A stretch of DNA of 64,000 bases, from NCBI GenBank assembly GCA_030512335.1, contig JAULSU010000002.1, positions 744,001 to 808,000 on the forward strand, read 5' to 3'. The stretch comes from Immersiella caudata. Lineage: Eukaryota > Ascomycota > Sordariomycetes > Sordariales > Lasiosphaeriaceae. Both the position numbers and the translations under genes were made by a program. Shown here piece by piece: positions 23,078 to 33,787 of the stretch (the first letter of the stretch is position 1; the number at the start of each line of letters is the position of its first letter). The notes under the pieces are model-generated. The model worked only from the letters and a program-made list of their open reading frames with translations. It did no database searches and was not told the origin of the DNA.

Positions 23078-24110
23078 GCTCACTCAGCAGGTTGTTAGGC
23101 AATGGCCTCAATATTTCAGGGATATAAAACGGTTGGGATGATATTTTTATATTCGCACACGAGCCAAACCTAGACAAAGCGCAACGGCCACGAAGGTTAT
23201 ATAGAGGTGGGCGGGAACGGGAGGGGATACAGTTGGAGTGTGGCGGAGAAAGACACTCTGGCTCGGCTCAACCATGATGCTCCGTCAGCCACGGCCTACC
23301 AACCTGCCTAACTCGAGAGTGGAAGCTAGTCTCGAAAGCCGGCCAAGGTTCCACCCCACTTCTAACATGTAGTGCTCGGGGTCGGGGTGGTCGCATCTGT
23401 CGCTCGTAGCGCATCGGGCAGCGAAGGGAAAAGAGCCCTAGAGAAAACATGGCGAGGGAAAGTGGATGAGTGGAATCGCTCAATGGAGCTCGCATTGGCC
23501 AGTGTTAGGGCCACCGCATCCGTGATTTGAAGCCGGAAGGCCATAGGACGAACCTAGTCATGAGGCCTTCGCTGCGCGATGACGAGAAGGCCGAGTCAAG
23601 GGGTCCATTGGTGTGTGTTGTGTGTCCGTTTGCAGCAACGTGCTCGGGTGAGTCGGGGGCGGGCGGAATCAGACCGTGGTGTCGATCGTTGTCAGAGCCG
23701 CGTTGAGCCGCACTCAGCCGAGCGACCCGGGTTCCCCTATCTTATCGCATCTGCTCGGCTTAAACCTCCATCCAATGCCGCTGTGGAAGGAAGGTGAATG
23801 AACGCCGTGACGACAGCAGGCGACACATGAGCTCCGTCAGACCCATCCAGTCTGGGCGCTGTCGCCCCGCATTTTGTCGGTCCTGAATTGCAGGTAGGTG
23901 AACGAATAAGGCTCACGGCGATTTGGCCTTTCCGTTGACCTCGACCCGCCCGTACCGAGAGTTTTTGCATGTTTGTCCAACAAAAGTCCATTGTGACTGT
24001 CTGAGCTTGCTCTTCCACCCAAACCATCAGTTCGCAACACTGCTTGTCCATACAGCAACCAAGACAAGGCACTTCGATCACCCGTGTTTTGAAAAACCAC
24101 AACCGTCGCC
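23078..24110. promoter_or_regulatory. Shared divergent promoter region of HPPD and the TTC36-like gene
   Basis: This 1,033-nt interval separates two divergently transcribed genes and holds no supportable gene. CCAAT pentamers, candidate sites for the fungal HAP/CBC complex, occur at 23772-23776 (plus) and as ATTGG at 23493-23497 and 23607-23611. The layout allows co-regulation of the two genes, though this is not proved by sequence. Confidence 0.5.
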
Positions 24111-24911
24111 ATGGCTTCACTTTCGCTGAGTCGACGTGATATGAACGTCCTTGGGAAGATTCAAGATCCGGAATCTGACCCGTCCATGATGGTATACGTC
24201 GACTCGGAGCTTCCCAAAGACCCGCATATCCGTGACCTGGAGTTGTATGGGAAGCTGGCGCAAGAAGAGCGGGATATAATCATGTCGATTCAGAAACTCG
24301 AAACTCAAAACGTGCAACAAAAATCTACCCCGGAGTCGAATGCGGATATTATTGAGAGGTATCGCGACTGTGTTGCGAGGTTCGGCGAACTCATCGAGCA
24401 ACACCCCCACTATGCCAGCGCACGAAACAACCGAACGCAGGCGTTGAGACGGCTATCTGGCGACTCCATGCTGGTTGCGCAGGCCCCACAACCCCCACAA
24501 GCGCTACTTCGGGAGGTCGGCGATGCGCAACGACTGGAGATGGCCCGAACGGTTCTGGGCGATCTTGACCAAGCCATCATACTACTCACACCAGCTGGAA
24601 GATATCCCAGAATGTCGCCGCAAGCCGCAAGGACACTATCGCTTGCGCACACGCAGCGAGCGGCCATCTACCTTGCAACGTCGAAGTTGATGGAGCTGGG
24701 ATTTGTTCCGATGCCCACGGGGCGATGGGAGGAAAATTGGTCCAAGATAAAGTTCGAGGAGAATGCTTCGAGGGACTTTGCTATGGGTGGCAGGTATGGA
24801 AACGAGATCGCAAAGGGTCTCGCGGTGAGCACCAACCCGACGGCGAAGCTATGTGGACAGATGGTTCGCGGAGCCATGAAGAAGGAGTACGGTCCGGATT
24901 TCGGGGCTTGA
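24111..24911 (+). CDS. TTC36-like tetratricopeptide protein
   Basis: Single-exon protein of 266 aa; the ATG has an excellent context (CGCCATGG). Two or three TPR units are visible: about 81-115 (ERYRDCVARFGELIEQHP then ARNNRTQALRRL) and about 145-200 (TVLGDLDQAIILL, then AHTQRAAIYLATSKL). The third is followed by RDFAMGGRYGNEIAK (221-235) and the tail motif NPTAKLCGQM (242-251). The N-terminal LGKIQDPESDP segment, the RDF...GRYG...A pattern and the closing NPxAxLC motif match the TTC36 family as I know it, so I call it TTC36-like rather than a generic TPR protein. In mammals TTC36 binds HPPD and protects it from ubiquitin-dependent loss. Here the gene is head-to-head with HPPD. Any fungal role in HPPD stability is inference. 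Confidence 0.82.
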   Translation: MASLSLSRRDMNVLGKIQDPESDPSMMVYVDSELPKDPHIRDLELYGKLAQEERDIIMSIQKLETQNVQQKSTPESNADIIERYRDCVARFGELIEQHPHYASARNNRTQALRRLSGDSMLVAQAPQPPQALLREVGDAQRLEMARTVLGDLDQAIILLTPAGRYPRMSPQAARTLSLAHTQRAAIYLATSKLMELGFVPMPTGRWEENWSKIKFEENASRDFAMGGRYGNEIAKGLAVSTNPTAKLCGQMVRGAMKKEYGPDFGA

Positions 24912-25038
24912 ATATGGATGGTATCGTTATATTCATGGTTGGGTTGCAAGCGCACCGGGCGATTTGTATGTTGCATGGCCGGAAGAAATTTGGGTGTGGT
25001 TGCACGGCTTATGAAGTCGTCGGGACGAATGGTATCTC

Positions 25039-25280
25039 TCAAGACCGCGCTGGGAACCCGAGACGACTGTAGAATACGTTGATCAGAAATTTATACGTGA
25101 AATGTGACGTTCTAACGAGATTGTTTGAACATACCGACGTGCGGCCTCAATGGTTTGCTGAGTTGTCCTGCCCTTCTCCTTCTCTTCACGATTGATCCGG
25201 ACCGCTGCGGCTGCGATGCCAATGGCGAGGGCGAAGACAGGATCCGCGACACGGGAGATGATGTATGCTGGAGGCGCCAT
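25039..25280 (-). CDS. NCE101: NCE101-type small membrane protein
   Basis: Two exons, 25280-25135 and 25066-25039, give 57 aa. The 68-nt intron starts with a perfect GTATGT and ends CTACAG. Reading through without splicing would replace the family-like ending with an unrelated tail. The protein starts MAPPAYIISRVADPVFALAIG, which is one predicted membrane helix (about 5-26), followed by the diagnostic basic segment RINREEKEKGRTTQQTIEA and a short RRRLGFPARS tail. Yeast NCE101 was linked to export of proteins lacking a signal peptide, but its biochemical role is unclear. The second exon is only 28 nt and would be missed by simple gene finders. It is divergent from RPL27 and convergent with the TTC36-like gene (127 nt between stops). 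Confidence 0.85.
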
Positions 25281-25702
25281 TGCGGATGCGCTGGGTGCTG
25301 TGTTTGCTGCTTGAGATGCTGAAGCTATTGACTCTGTCGTGAGGAAGCGAGGGGGAGACTGGGTTGGGAGCTCGCAATTGGAGAGTCCGGCCAGCTGCGA
25401 GAGACCCACTTTCCACAACACGCAACCGCAACCGTGCACAGACCCAGCTTAGTCATCCATCGTCTCTTTTGCAGCGGCCCACCTGAATTTTGACAACCCA
25501 CAAAGTGAAATTATTTGGCGAAAGAACCTCTTCCATCACGGTCCCGTCCTCCAACCTCTGCGCCAGCCATCGACAACGGACCGAGGGTACATCAGGTAAT
25601 GTTTCCCCCATTCCGACGCGTCCCCTCCGACTTGTTAGAATATTTGGCTTTGGCTTTTGTTTCTCACGACTAACCTGTGCCGCCTGCGACAGCACCGACA
25701 AA
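25281..25702. promoter_or_regulatory. Divergent promoter of NCE101 and RPL27, with a likely 5'UTR intron of RPL27
   Basis: This 422-nt interval separates two divergent starts. A convincing intron lies just before the RPL27 start: donor CAG/GTAATG at 25596, branch ACTAACC at 25669-25675, acceptor GCGACAG at 25692, 97 nt in all. The first AUG after splicing is then the RPL27 start, ten bases downstream. Leader introns are common in fungal ribosomal protein genes. Confidence 0.6.
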
Positions 25703-26377
25703 ATGAAGTTCCTTAAGACATCGCGAGTGTGCCTCGTCACCCGGGGTCGTTATGCCGGCAAGAAGGTACGCCACCCGAACTAAACCCTCACTCAATTCCC
25801 GCGACTGCTTCGGAGGAAAGGGGATCCGTGGGAAGGACATGTTCGCAGGCCCGGGTGGAAAGGGATTGGGCAACGGCACACCACTCGAACACGAAAAGCA
25901 GTTGGGGGAGGGATTGATTGAGAGAGCTATGCGAGACGGACCCAAGGCCATATACTGACATGCGATACTTGCAGGTCGTCATCATCCAGCCCGTCGACAA
26001 TGGCAGCAAGACACACCCCTACGGCCACGCCCTCGTAGCAGGCATCGAGCGCTACCCCAGCAAGATCACCCGCCGCATGTCCAAGACCCGGCAAGAGAAG
26101 CGTAGCAAGGTCAAGCCTTTCATCAAGGTGATCAACTATAACCACCTGATGCCCACCCGCTATACCCTTGAGCTCGAGGGCCTCAAGGGCGTTGTCAGCT
26201 CCGACACCTTTAAGGAGGTCAGCCAGCGTGAGGATGCCAAGAAGTCGGTCAAGAAGGTGTTGGAGGAGCGCTACACGAGCGGCAAGAACCGGTGGTTCTT
26301 CACCCCTCTCAGTACGTTGTTATCTGCGGTCTGAAAACTTGGGGCACTGGAAGCTAATACACGCCACAGAGTTTTGA
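25703..26377 (+). CDS. RPL27: 60S ribosomal protein eL27
   Basis: Large-subunit ribosomal protein. Three exons, 25703-25765, 25975-26311 and 26370-26377, encode 135 aa, within one residue of the yeast length. Exon 1 gives MKFLKTSRVCLVTRGRYAGKK, the first part of the KOW fold. The 209-nt intron (GTACGC; CTGAC; GCAG) is in phase 0. The 58-nt second intron (GTACGT; CCACAG) leaves only the last residues, PLKF, to exon 3. Conserved segments include VIIQPVDNGSK, HALVAGIERYP, RVKPFIK-like KVKPFIKVINYNHLMPTRY and the ending KNRWFFTPLKF. The large first intron is the longest coding intron in the window, typical of fungal ribosomal protein genes. Confidence 0.97.
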
Positions 26378-27607
26378 TCGGTTTTTCTCCTCAATCGGCT
26401 GGGGCGGGGCGAATGGGTTCTGGGGCTGTAAGCAGCATTCATCTGGGAATTAAAATCCACGGCTCACTTAGCTGAATTTCACGGCAAATTAAACGACCAA
26501 AATCAGGCGTGTTGTGTTGGCCGTGCAGCCCTTTAACTCCGAGCGTGCATATTTCCTGGCGTCTTGAGGCACTTTGGGATGGATCACATGGTGGGATTCC
26601 CCATGTTTCAGGAAGCTAGACTGAGAAAGACGGCTTTTGACAGACATTCTGCCGGCTCCTGTGACGCGTCCGATGTGCCCGATGGTAGCTTCAGCGAAAT
26701 GAATCCCGTCCCTCCGATGTGTAGCAGTCTTCGCGACATGGTTCCCAAAGACGAACACCCTTTTCGCGCGTGAACATCCCAAACTAGAATCGTTAGGCCA
26801 TTTAAACTATGGGATTCATGAAGTCGAGATCCAAGGAATGGTAAATACGGGATACTTCTGCCCTCCGTTTGTCAACTCGAGGAAAACGTTCAGGACGGCA
26901 ACTCCCTACATTCTTGAGAGGTAGACAGGAGGCGGGTTGCGCCCGTCCAGGTCTCATTCTAAAAATCAGTTCTAAGTTCACGAAACTTCCAAGATTATAG
27001 CTCCCCGTCCTTCTCACAGTTGCAAACGCCGAGATCTCTTTTCCAAACATTCCATTTACATCTATCATCGCACACTGTTACAGGTACATCTTCGGACCCC
27101 AGGTCTCCGTCCTTCCCAACAAAAAAACTAAAAAAAACTGTTGCATATCAAAACCACTCCGTTGCTTCGTAAGACACAGTCTGTTTCCCAGTAAAGCATT
27201 TCCCCGTCTTTGCTTCTCCGTCTATGATGGTTTATGAGATTAAAGGTCGGATACTAGGCGTAAAGGTCTCAACGAGGAAGACAAAAAAGAAACTGCGCGG
27301 CCACCTTTGCCACCAAGTACCGTACCGCTCTCCTCAGACAGTTGAATGAAATAAAACGACAATGCTGCCAACTATGTACCCGAAGTAACTGTCATGCGGC
27401 GTGTAAATGGTATCGTGTCATGTCTCTTGTTCGATGTTCGCTGAGCTGATCCACAAACATCGCGTTTCTCTCGGCTCCGAGTCAAGATAGACAAGACAAC
27501 TGTGCACCGTCTTTGTAATACCGATCAGATGGTGAAGAATGCAAGGCTGACTCGCCGACTAAATCGTAGGGTGGAGAAGATGTTCCTTCCAACGCTTCTC
27601 TTGGTTC
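26378..27607. other. Convergent 3' region of RPL27 and the TPT transporter
   Basis: This 1,230-nt gap lies between converging stops. It is less GC-rich than its flanks and has A-rich runs near 27120-27140. No open frame looks coding. It probably holds two 3' UTRs, and I see no gene. Confidence 0.5.
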
Positions 27608-29033
27608 TTACCCTACGATCTTCGATTTGGCCTCCTGGAGATAGTCCTTGGGGTCGACACCGGCAGGTGCCAGCCCGTTGAAAAGGACAAAGACCGTAAG
27701 GAGGACGCCAGCGATAATGGCCACGCGGCGGAGCACGGGCTGGCGGTTTCCGAAGTCGGCCCACTGGCGGCCAGCCTCACCGGCATAGCCCTTGATGGCC
27801 TCGTAGCCGAGCTTGTAGTGAACCATACCGCCAAGAGCGATGCTATAGCCGAAGAACTGCAGGGCAGTCACCTGTGTGCCCCAGATGATCATCGAGGCAA
27901 CGACGAGGAGGATGTCCTTAAGAACACCGCAAAGGGTGAGGACAAGCGAAGACGTCTTGCCAATCTGCACAGGACTGTTAAAAAGGCGCCGAAAACTAGC
28001 TATAGGCGTCAACGCTTACCAGGAGAACGACCGCCACGTTCAGCATGAAGGCGCAAGTACCATTCAAGAAGAAAGTGAATAGGCCAACGTGGTAGACCTC
28101 GGCCATGGTGACCTTGGGGACTTCCCAAGCGAGAGCCACCAAAAAGTTCATCGCAGCGCACACCGGGGCGAAGTAGTAAACCGAGACCAGTGGGTCCATC
28201 TTGAACTCAGCGGAGCTCAGAAGGCGTTGGACCATGGTGAGACGGAGTGCCTCGCAGGCGATACCAGCAATCTGGTAGATGAAACCAATCCAGACGAACT
28301 TGATCTCACCGAACGAAGCAATGATAACGCCTACAACGATGACCGAGACGTTGAGGAAGACCTTTAAGTTGGGCTGTGAAACACCGAGAACCCAGCTGGA
28401 GATCAGGACAGCAACCGGAGTGGTAGCCTGAGAAAAGTTAGCTAAGCTCCAACATCTCGCCTCCTACCAATAATCAATCTCCGAGAGGGCACCAACCTTG
28501 AGCATTTGGATAAAGGCGACGCTGAGGTACAGATACGTAAGGTTGCCGCAGATCAAGCTCAAGCTGTAGAAGAAGCCAATCGGGACAATGGCCCGGAGAT
28601 AAACCCGGCCAGTCATCTTGACGGTCTTCCGGCCATCAAGGAAAGTGGTATACCGGGCAAGGATCTGGGTCACGATTGTCGAGAAGACCAAGTGGTAGGT
28701 GGTCAGGATGACCGGGTACTCTGCGCAGTCTCAGCATCTTGCTCATCTCTTGTCTTGTGGTCGCAATCCTTACTGAACTCGAGAGTGGAGAGAATCCATT
28801 TGTTGAACAGAATGACCGAAGAACTCAGGCCAATCCATGCGCTTCGTGACAGTTAGAGATAATTCTGCGGTAGCTGTGCATATCGGCGATGGCACTCACG
28901 CAACGTAGACAGCTGGGTGGACACCGGGCCCGGCTGGTTGAGCCTTCTCGACTTCGGGGTTGACGGTCGGGAGGATGGCGCCAGTGGCCTCGCGGGGCGA
29001 CTCGCCAGAAGCGCGGTCCTTTTCTTCGCCCAT
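27608..29033 (-). CDS. Triose-phosphate/nucleotide-sugar transporter family protein (TPT, DUF250)
   Basis: Multi-pass membrane protein of the drug/metabolite transporter superfamily, probably in a Golgi or ER membrane. Five exons, 29033-28900, 28841-28774, 28720-28497, 28427-28020 and 27964-27608, give 396 aa. All four introns are 53-69 nt and in frame; the third has a weak GTTGGT donor. After a hydrophilic N-terminus (about 1-42) come about ten membrane helices, starting at VYVAAWIGLSSSVILFNKWIL. Conserved family pieces are YPVILTTYHLVF, LSVAFIQMLKATTPVAVLI, FGEIKFVWIGFIYQIAG and the second-repeat GKTSSLVLTLCGVLKDILLV. The KTS/KD pattern places it in the KT/KD-type plant and fungal group whose substrates are mostly unassigned. 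A C-terminal hydrophilic tail follows the last helix. The substrate cannot be read from sequence. Confidence 0.9.
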
Positions 29034-31889
29034 TTTTTTCGATTGACGACTTGTGATATTAAAAGGGTGGTTTCGGGGAAATCGCAGCGAGCGCGATAGG
29101 AGAAGGAGAATCGATGTCTCGTCGCAATGCGCAGTGGCGTCAAATGTCAAAAAATAAACGAGCGGATGGCCAAGCCTGCTGACACCAAGTTGAGGGAAGG
29201 ATCCGCGATTGGGAGACGGGAAGCGCAATGCTCCGCGTGGGTTGAATTGGCGCGTCTTTCGTCGGATTCAAGGCCGCTCGATGGGTAACTCGTCGAGTTC
29301 GAGGACTCTTGCGCGTCGCTAGAGAGGTGGTGGGAAGGGGATCAAGAGGGTGGGAAAAACGAAGGTGCAGCGTGGCGTGTCGAACGGGCCCACAATTTTT
29401 TTGAGTGGGCTACCGTCAGGAGGCTGAGCGAACTGCCCAATCAATCCAACTGGCGTGGGAAATTAGAACCAGGCGCAACCGGGAAAGTTAATACCACAGC
29501 GCTCACGCAAAACAAGCACTAGACAACGAATTGCAATCTGTATTTCTGCAACTTATCCGGCCCTGCGACTGCAGCTGACGGAGCAGGCCCCTCGATGGCG
29601 AACTCTCGCCGGAACCATAGCGTTGCTCATCAGGATCCAGCTTACCCACAACTGACGACAATCGCAAGGGAGAGTTGCGGTGGATCGCGTAGATGTTTTC
29701 GCAATACGAGCAGGATGCCGGCTGGCGTCCCCGCAGAGGGTCCCTGATGGTCCAGCAGCGTGCACGGCAGCATTCCCAGGCCGAGCCGTTTCTAAAAATC
29801 CGAAGCTCCTGTTGGCCGACGATACGGTCTCGGCATCCAAAAAGATAGGGGGCCAGCTAACTGCTCTGGGCTGGAGTCTACAAATATTGATGCCCAGAGG
29901 TGGGCTTGAAGATTCCTTCGTCAGGTCGCTTCAGCCAGCCCCTGGAACACTACGAAGCACAACCCAGATCTCTAGGTGGGGAGGAAATAGGAGACTGAAC
30001 AAAGCCTTGGATGGTATTGGCTCGCGAGCAAATCGGCAGGCTCCCGCGGACCACATGCTGTGGACGTCGAATTGTGTTTGTTGGAGTGCTCTCTCGCCGT
30101 GCGTCTAACCAATTGCTGTCTGTCTCACCTTGGAACACAGCTCTTCTGTGGAGACTTTCCCAACATCTACCTAGCAATGTGTACCGCATATTAGCGCATC
30201 GCCTTGATGTTTACTGCCCAGACACCTCGCAATGAGTTCAAGGTTTCGTTCTGTCGTGTCCTGTCTGCAATTCTGGCATGATGAACGTCCAGGCGCAGTC
30301 CAATATCTCAATCCATCAACAGATCTTGCATCAACAGAGGGCCAGGATGACAGCTGTGCTTGTTTGTCCTCCTTGCCCGACATAGCAAGCGGAAGTGCAA
30401 GCGCCAGCTTCACCCTGGCACCTCGCAGTTTCGAGTTGCCACAAAGAGTCGCACGCTGCAAACGCCCGACCACCATCAGCCGTCCCGTTGGTTTCCGAGG
30501 CTGATTTTCAATTTGGCCATTGCGATGTCCCCAGCGCCGTTGCATGGGCCGAGACTCTGCCTCTCATCAAGCTCGAGCTAGCCAGGTGAGCCACGGTTCT
30601 GGTAGCCGCATGTCGGCGTGCAGGAAAGCATTTCGAACGCACAACGGACAGATGGGCGCACAGCAGATCTGTCTTTACCCCGCCACGGATGCATAGTGTT
30701 GGCAGGGCCGAGGCTGACTATCATCAGACATCTTTTCGCCCTCATGTCTGGCGAGACAATAACGCAAACAGCGATGCATTCGACCTGAGAAACTTTGTGG
30801 GCGGATTTCGTCTCCTGCCACACGTTTCATTGGAAGCCCGGAGAGGACAAGACATGGTCTGGGCCTAGGTGTCTCTACCGGACCCTTACCTGCGCAAGGC
30901 AGAGCCGAGTAATCCCATTTTGAAACAGATTGTTGCACAAGTCAGCTCCCAAAGTTCCGTTCAGTGCCCGCGCTTTGCTCATTGGTAGCCCCGAGTCTAG
31001 CATGAAGCAGCATGGAGGCCTAGAACTTGGGGCACATGTGGTTATCTTGTCAAAAACCCCCACAAGCAATGTGACTTGTTTGTCGGGATACCTATTACGT
31101 CTTCCCAGAGCTATACGCAGGATGCGAATTTCTAGAGTTTATGTTTAGAAACTCTAAACCGTTTGATGGTGGTTGCAAGCCACAGGAGCCATGGTGTGTT
31201 GGCGTTGACGGCGTTGGTGGTCTGCGATGATCTGCTGGCGTTCGTGATCGACCTAATTTTCCATTGCTGATCCTGCGAGCGGAACTCCTAGGTAACCTGG
31301 CTGTTGTTGGTGCCCACAATTGGGACATTGAGTCCCCCACCTCGCAAGATGCTCCTCGTGCTTGGGGAGGGGAGGGGAGAGGGTAACAGATATATGTATT
31401 GGGTATGCTCAAGAAGAGGGACAGAAGCCTGGGAGGTGTAAGAAACAACACCATTCAGGTTCTTGGGTGGCCTCACGTGTGTAGAGGTACGAGATTTGCT
31501 GCAGAAGTGGCATGAGATCAAAGTATCGTTTGTTACCCCCCTCGTCTGGGCATTTGCGGAGCGGGTGCCTGACAGGGGTTCTTGATTGTGGATCCGCTGC
31601 CATTGGCCCTGGCCACTTAGGGGTCGCCCGTGCTCAAATAATTTTAACCCCTCTATCGCTTCTCCTATTTTCTGGGCCCAAATGATAAGGTAACAACAGA
31701 CGAGCCAAGCTGCCTGTTGTTGTTCCTAACAACCACCACTTCTCACCACTTGTCCATCAGCTGCTCAGCTCCTTCCTGGCGCGAGCTTCCCTGGATAGGA
31801 ATCCCCTCACAATCTGCTCTTCCCTCACGGCGCCAACCCAACGCGAAAACTAAGGCCCGCTTCCTCCAACTTGCGGATAATTCTCCACA
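29034..31889. promoter_or_regulatory. Divergent intergenic region between the transporter and UGM
   Basis: This interval of about 2.9 kb lies between two divergent starts. No supportable gene is present; open frames here (for example 29680-30108) have random-looking composition. An inverted repeat capable of a hairpin lies at 31133-31156. Confidence 0.5.
31133..31156. repeat. AT-rich inverted repeat
   Basis: TAGAGTTT and AAACTCTA form a perfect 8-bp stem around an 8-base loop, and an overlapping alternative stem GTTTAGA/TCTAAAC also exists. It lies about 0.75 kb upstream of UGM. Function unknown; it may be a chance hairpin. Confidence 0.5.
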
Positions 31890-33787
31890 ATGGCTGATAT
31901 GTGGGTGTGCTCCCAACTCAGGGGCTCAACACAGCAGGCTTCGATAAAAAAACAAGAATTGGAATTCTGACAAAGGCGATTTTAGAAATGTTGATGTTCT
32001 TGTTATCGGCGCTGGGCCGACCGGCTTGGGCGCAGCGAAGCGCCTCAACCACATTGTGCGTTCACCGCTACACCCCGCACTGATCGCGACAGCGACTGAC
32101 CTAGGCGACAGAACGGGCCTTCCTGGCTGATCCTGGACTCCAACGATAAGGCTGGTGGCCTTGCATCCACTGATGTTACCCCCGAGGGCTTCGTAAGTTC
32201 TTCATTGGCATCTGCGCAAACTTCCTGTCTTCCAGCCCGCTAACGACTTGGGCTCGCAGCTGTACGATGTTGGCGGTCACGTCATCTTCTCTCACTATAA
32301 GTACTTTGACGACTGCATCGACGAGGCTCTGCCCAAGGAGGATGACTGGTACACCCACCAGCGCATCTCCTATGTCCGCTACAAGGGTCTCTGGGTTCCG
32401 TACCCCTTCCAGAACAACATCTCAATGCTTCCAAAGGAAGACCAAGTGAAGTGCATTGATGGACTCATTGACGCCGCGCTCGAGTTCCGCGTCGCGAACA
32501 CGAAGCCCAAGGACTTTGATGAGTGGATTTTGCGTATGTGCGGTGAGGGTGTCGCCGACATCTTCATGAGGCCGTACAACTACAAGGTCTGGGCTGTGCC
32601 TACGACCAAGGTATGATGGGACGCCTCCAACCTACCGATGCTTTCTGACTGTGCTGTGTAGATGCAATGTCAGTGGCTTGGTGAGCGTGTTGCCGCCCCT
32701 GATGTCAAGCTGGTTACCAAGAACGTCATCTTGAACAAGACCGCCGGCAACTGGGGCCCCAACGCCACCTTCCGCTTCCCCGCCAGGGACGGCACTGGCG
32801 GTATCTGGATCGCCGTTGCGGATACTCTTCCCCAGGAGAAGAAGCGCTTCGGCAAGAAGGGCGAGGTCACCAAGGTTGACGCCGCGAAGAAGGTTGTGAC
32901 TCTCAAGGATGGCACAACCATTGGCTATGACAAGCTTATCAACACCATGGCCGTCGATCATCTCGTTGAGAAGATGGGCAACCAGGAGCTTATCACCCTC
33001 TCCAAGGGTCTTTACTACTCCTCTACCCATGTCATTGGTGTTGGTGTCCGTGGCGAGCGCCCGGAGCGCATTGGTGATAAGTGCTGGGTAAGTGCAGGAA
33101 TCTCCGCACAGCTGCAGACTTACTGACCGCGTTTCGTAGCTCTACTTCCCCGAGGACAACTGCCCCTTCTACCGGGCAACTATCTTCTCCAACTATTCCC
33201 CCTACAACCAGCCGCAGGCTGATGTCAAGCTCCCGACCCTGTATCTGGCAGATGGCAGCAAGGCACCGTCGACCGAGGCCAAGGAGGGCCCCTATTGGTC
33301 CATCATGCTCGAAGTGTCTCAGTCGACCATGAAGCCGGTTGACGAGGAGAACCTGTTGAAGGACTGCATCCAGGGCCTCATCAACACTGAGATGATCAAG
33401 CCCGAGGATGAAATCGTGTCGACATATCATCGGAAGTTCGATCACGGCTATCCGACCCCCGCTCTTGAGAGAGAGGGTGTCCTCAAGCAGCTCCTCCCCA
33501 GGCTCCAGGATATGGACATCTGGTCCCGCGGCCGCTTTGGCAGCTGGAGGTACGAAGTCGGCAACCAGGACCACTCCTTCATGTTGGGTGTAGAGGCGGT
33601 CGACAACATCGTCAGCGGTGCCGTTGAGCTTACTCTAAACTACCCTGACTTTGTCAACTCGCGCCAGAACACTGAGCGCCGCCTTGCTCCGTCCTTCAAC
33701 TACGCCTCAAAGAAGGCACCGGCGGCCAACGGCGCAACCAAGGAGCTCCCAACTCACTCGCGCAAGTCGTCCAAGCAGGTCAAATAG
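31890..33787 (+). CDS. glfA: UDP-galactopyranose mutase
   Basis: FAD enzyme that interconverts UDP-galactopyranose and UDP-galactofuranose, the donor for fungal cell-wall galactofuranose. Six exons, 31890-31900, 31986-32055, 32112-32192, 32260-32610, 32662-33087 and 33140-33787, give 528 aa; known fungal enzymes are about 510. The first coding exon is only 11 nt (MAD plus two bases), and splicing gives MADINVDVLVIGAGPTGLGA, the Rossmann FAD motif. The other introns are 51-67 nt and phase 0. Further landmarks are GGLASTDVTPEG, the flexible histidine loop [62 protein letters not shown] and RFGSWRYEVGNQDHSFMLG near the end. A short basic Ser/Lys tail follows. All landmarks are present, so the enzyme looks functional. 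Confidence 0.96.

Noticed and set aside
25083..25134. Unspliced NCE101 ending (reading through to a stop at 25083)
   Set aside because: A perfect GTATGT donor interrupts it, and the spliced ending fits the small family better.
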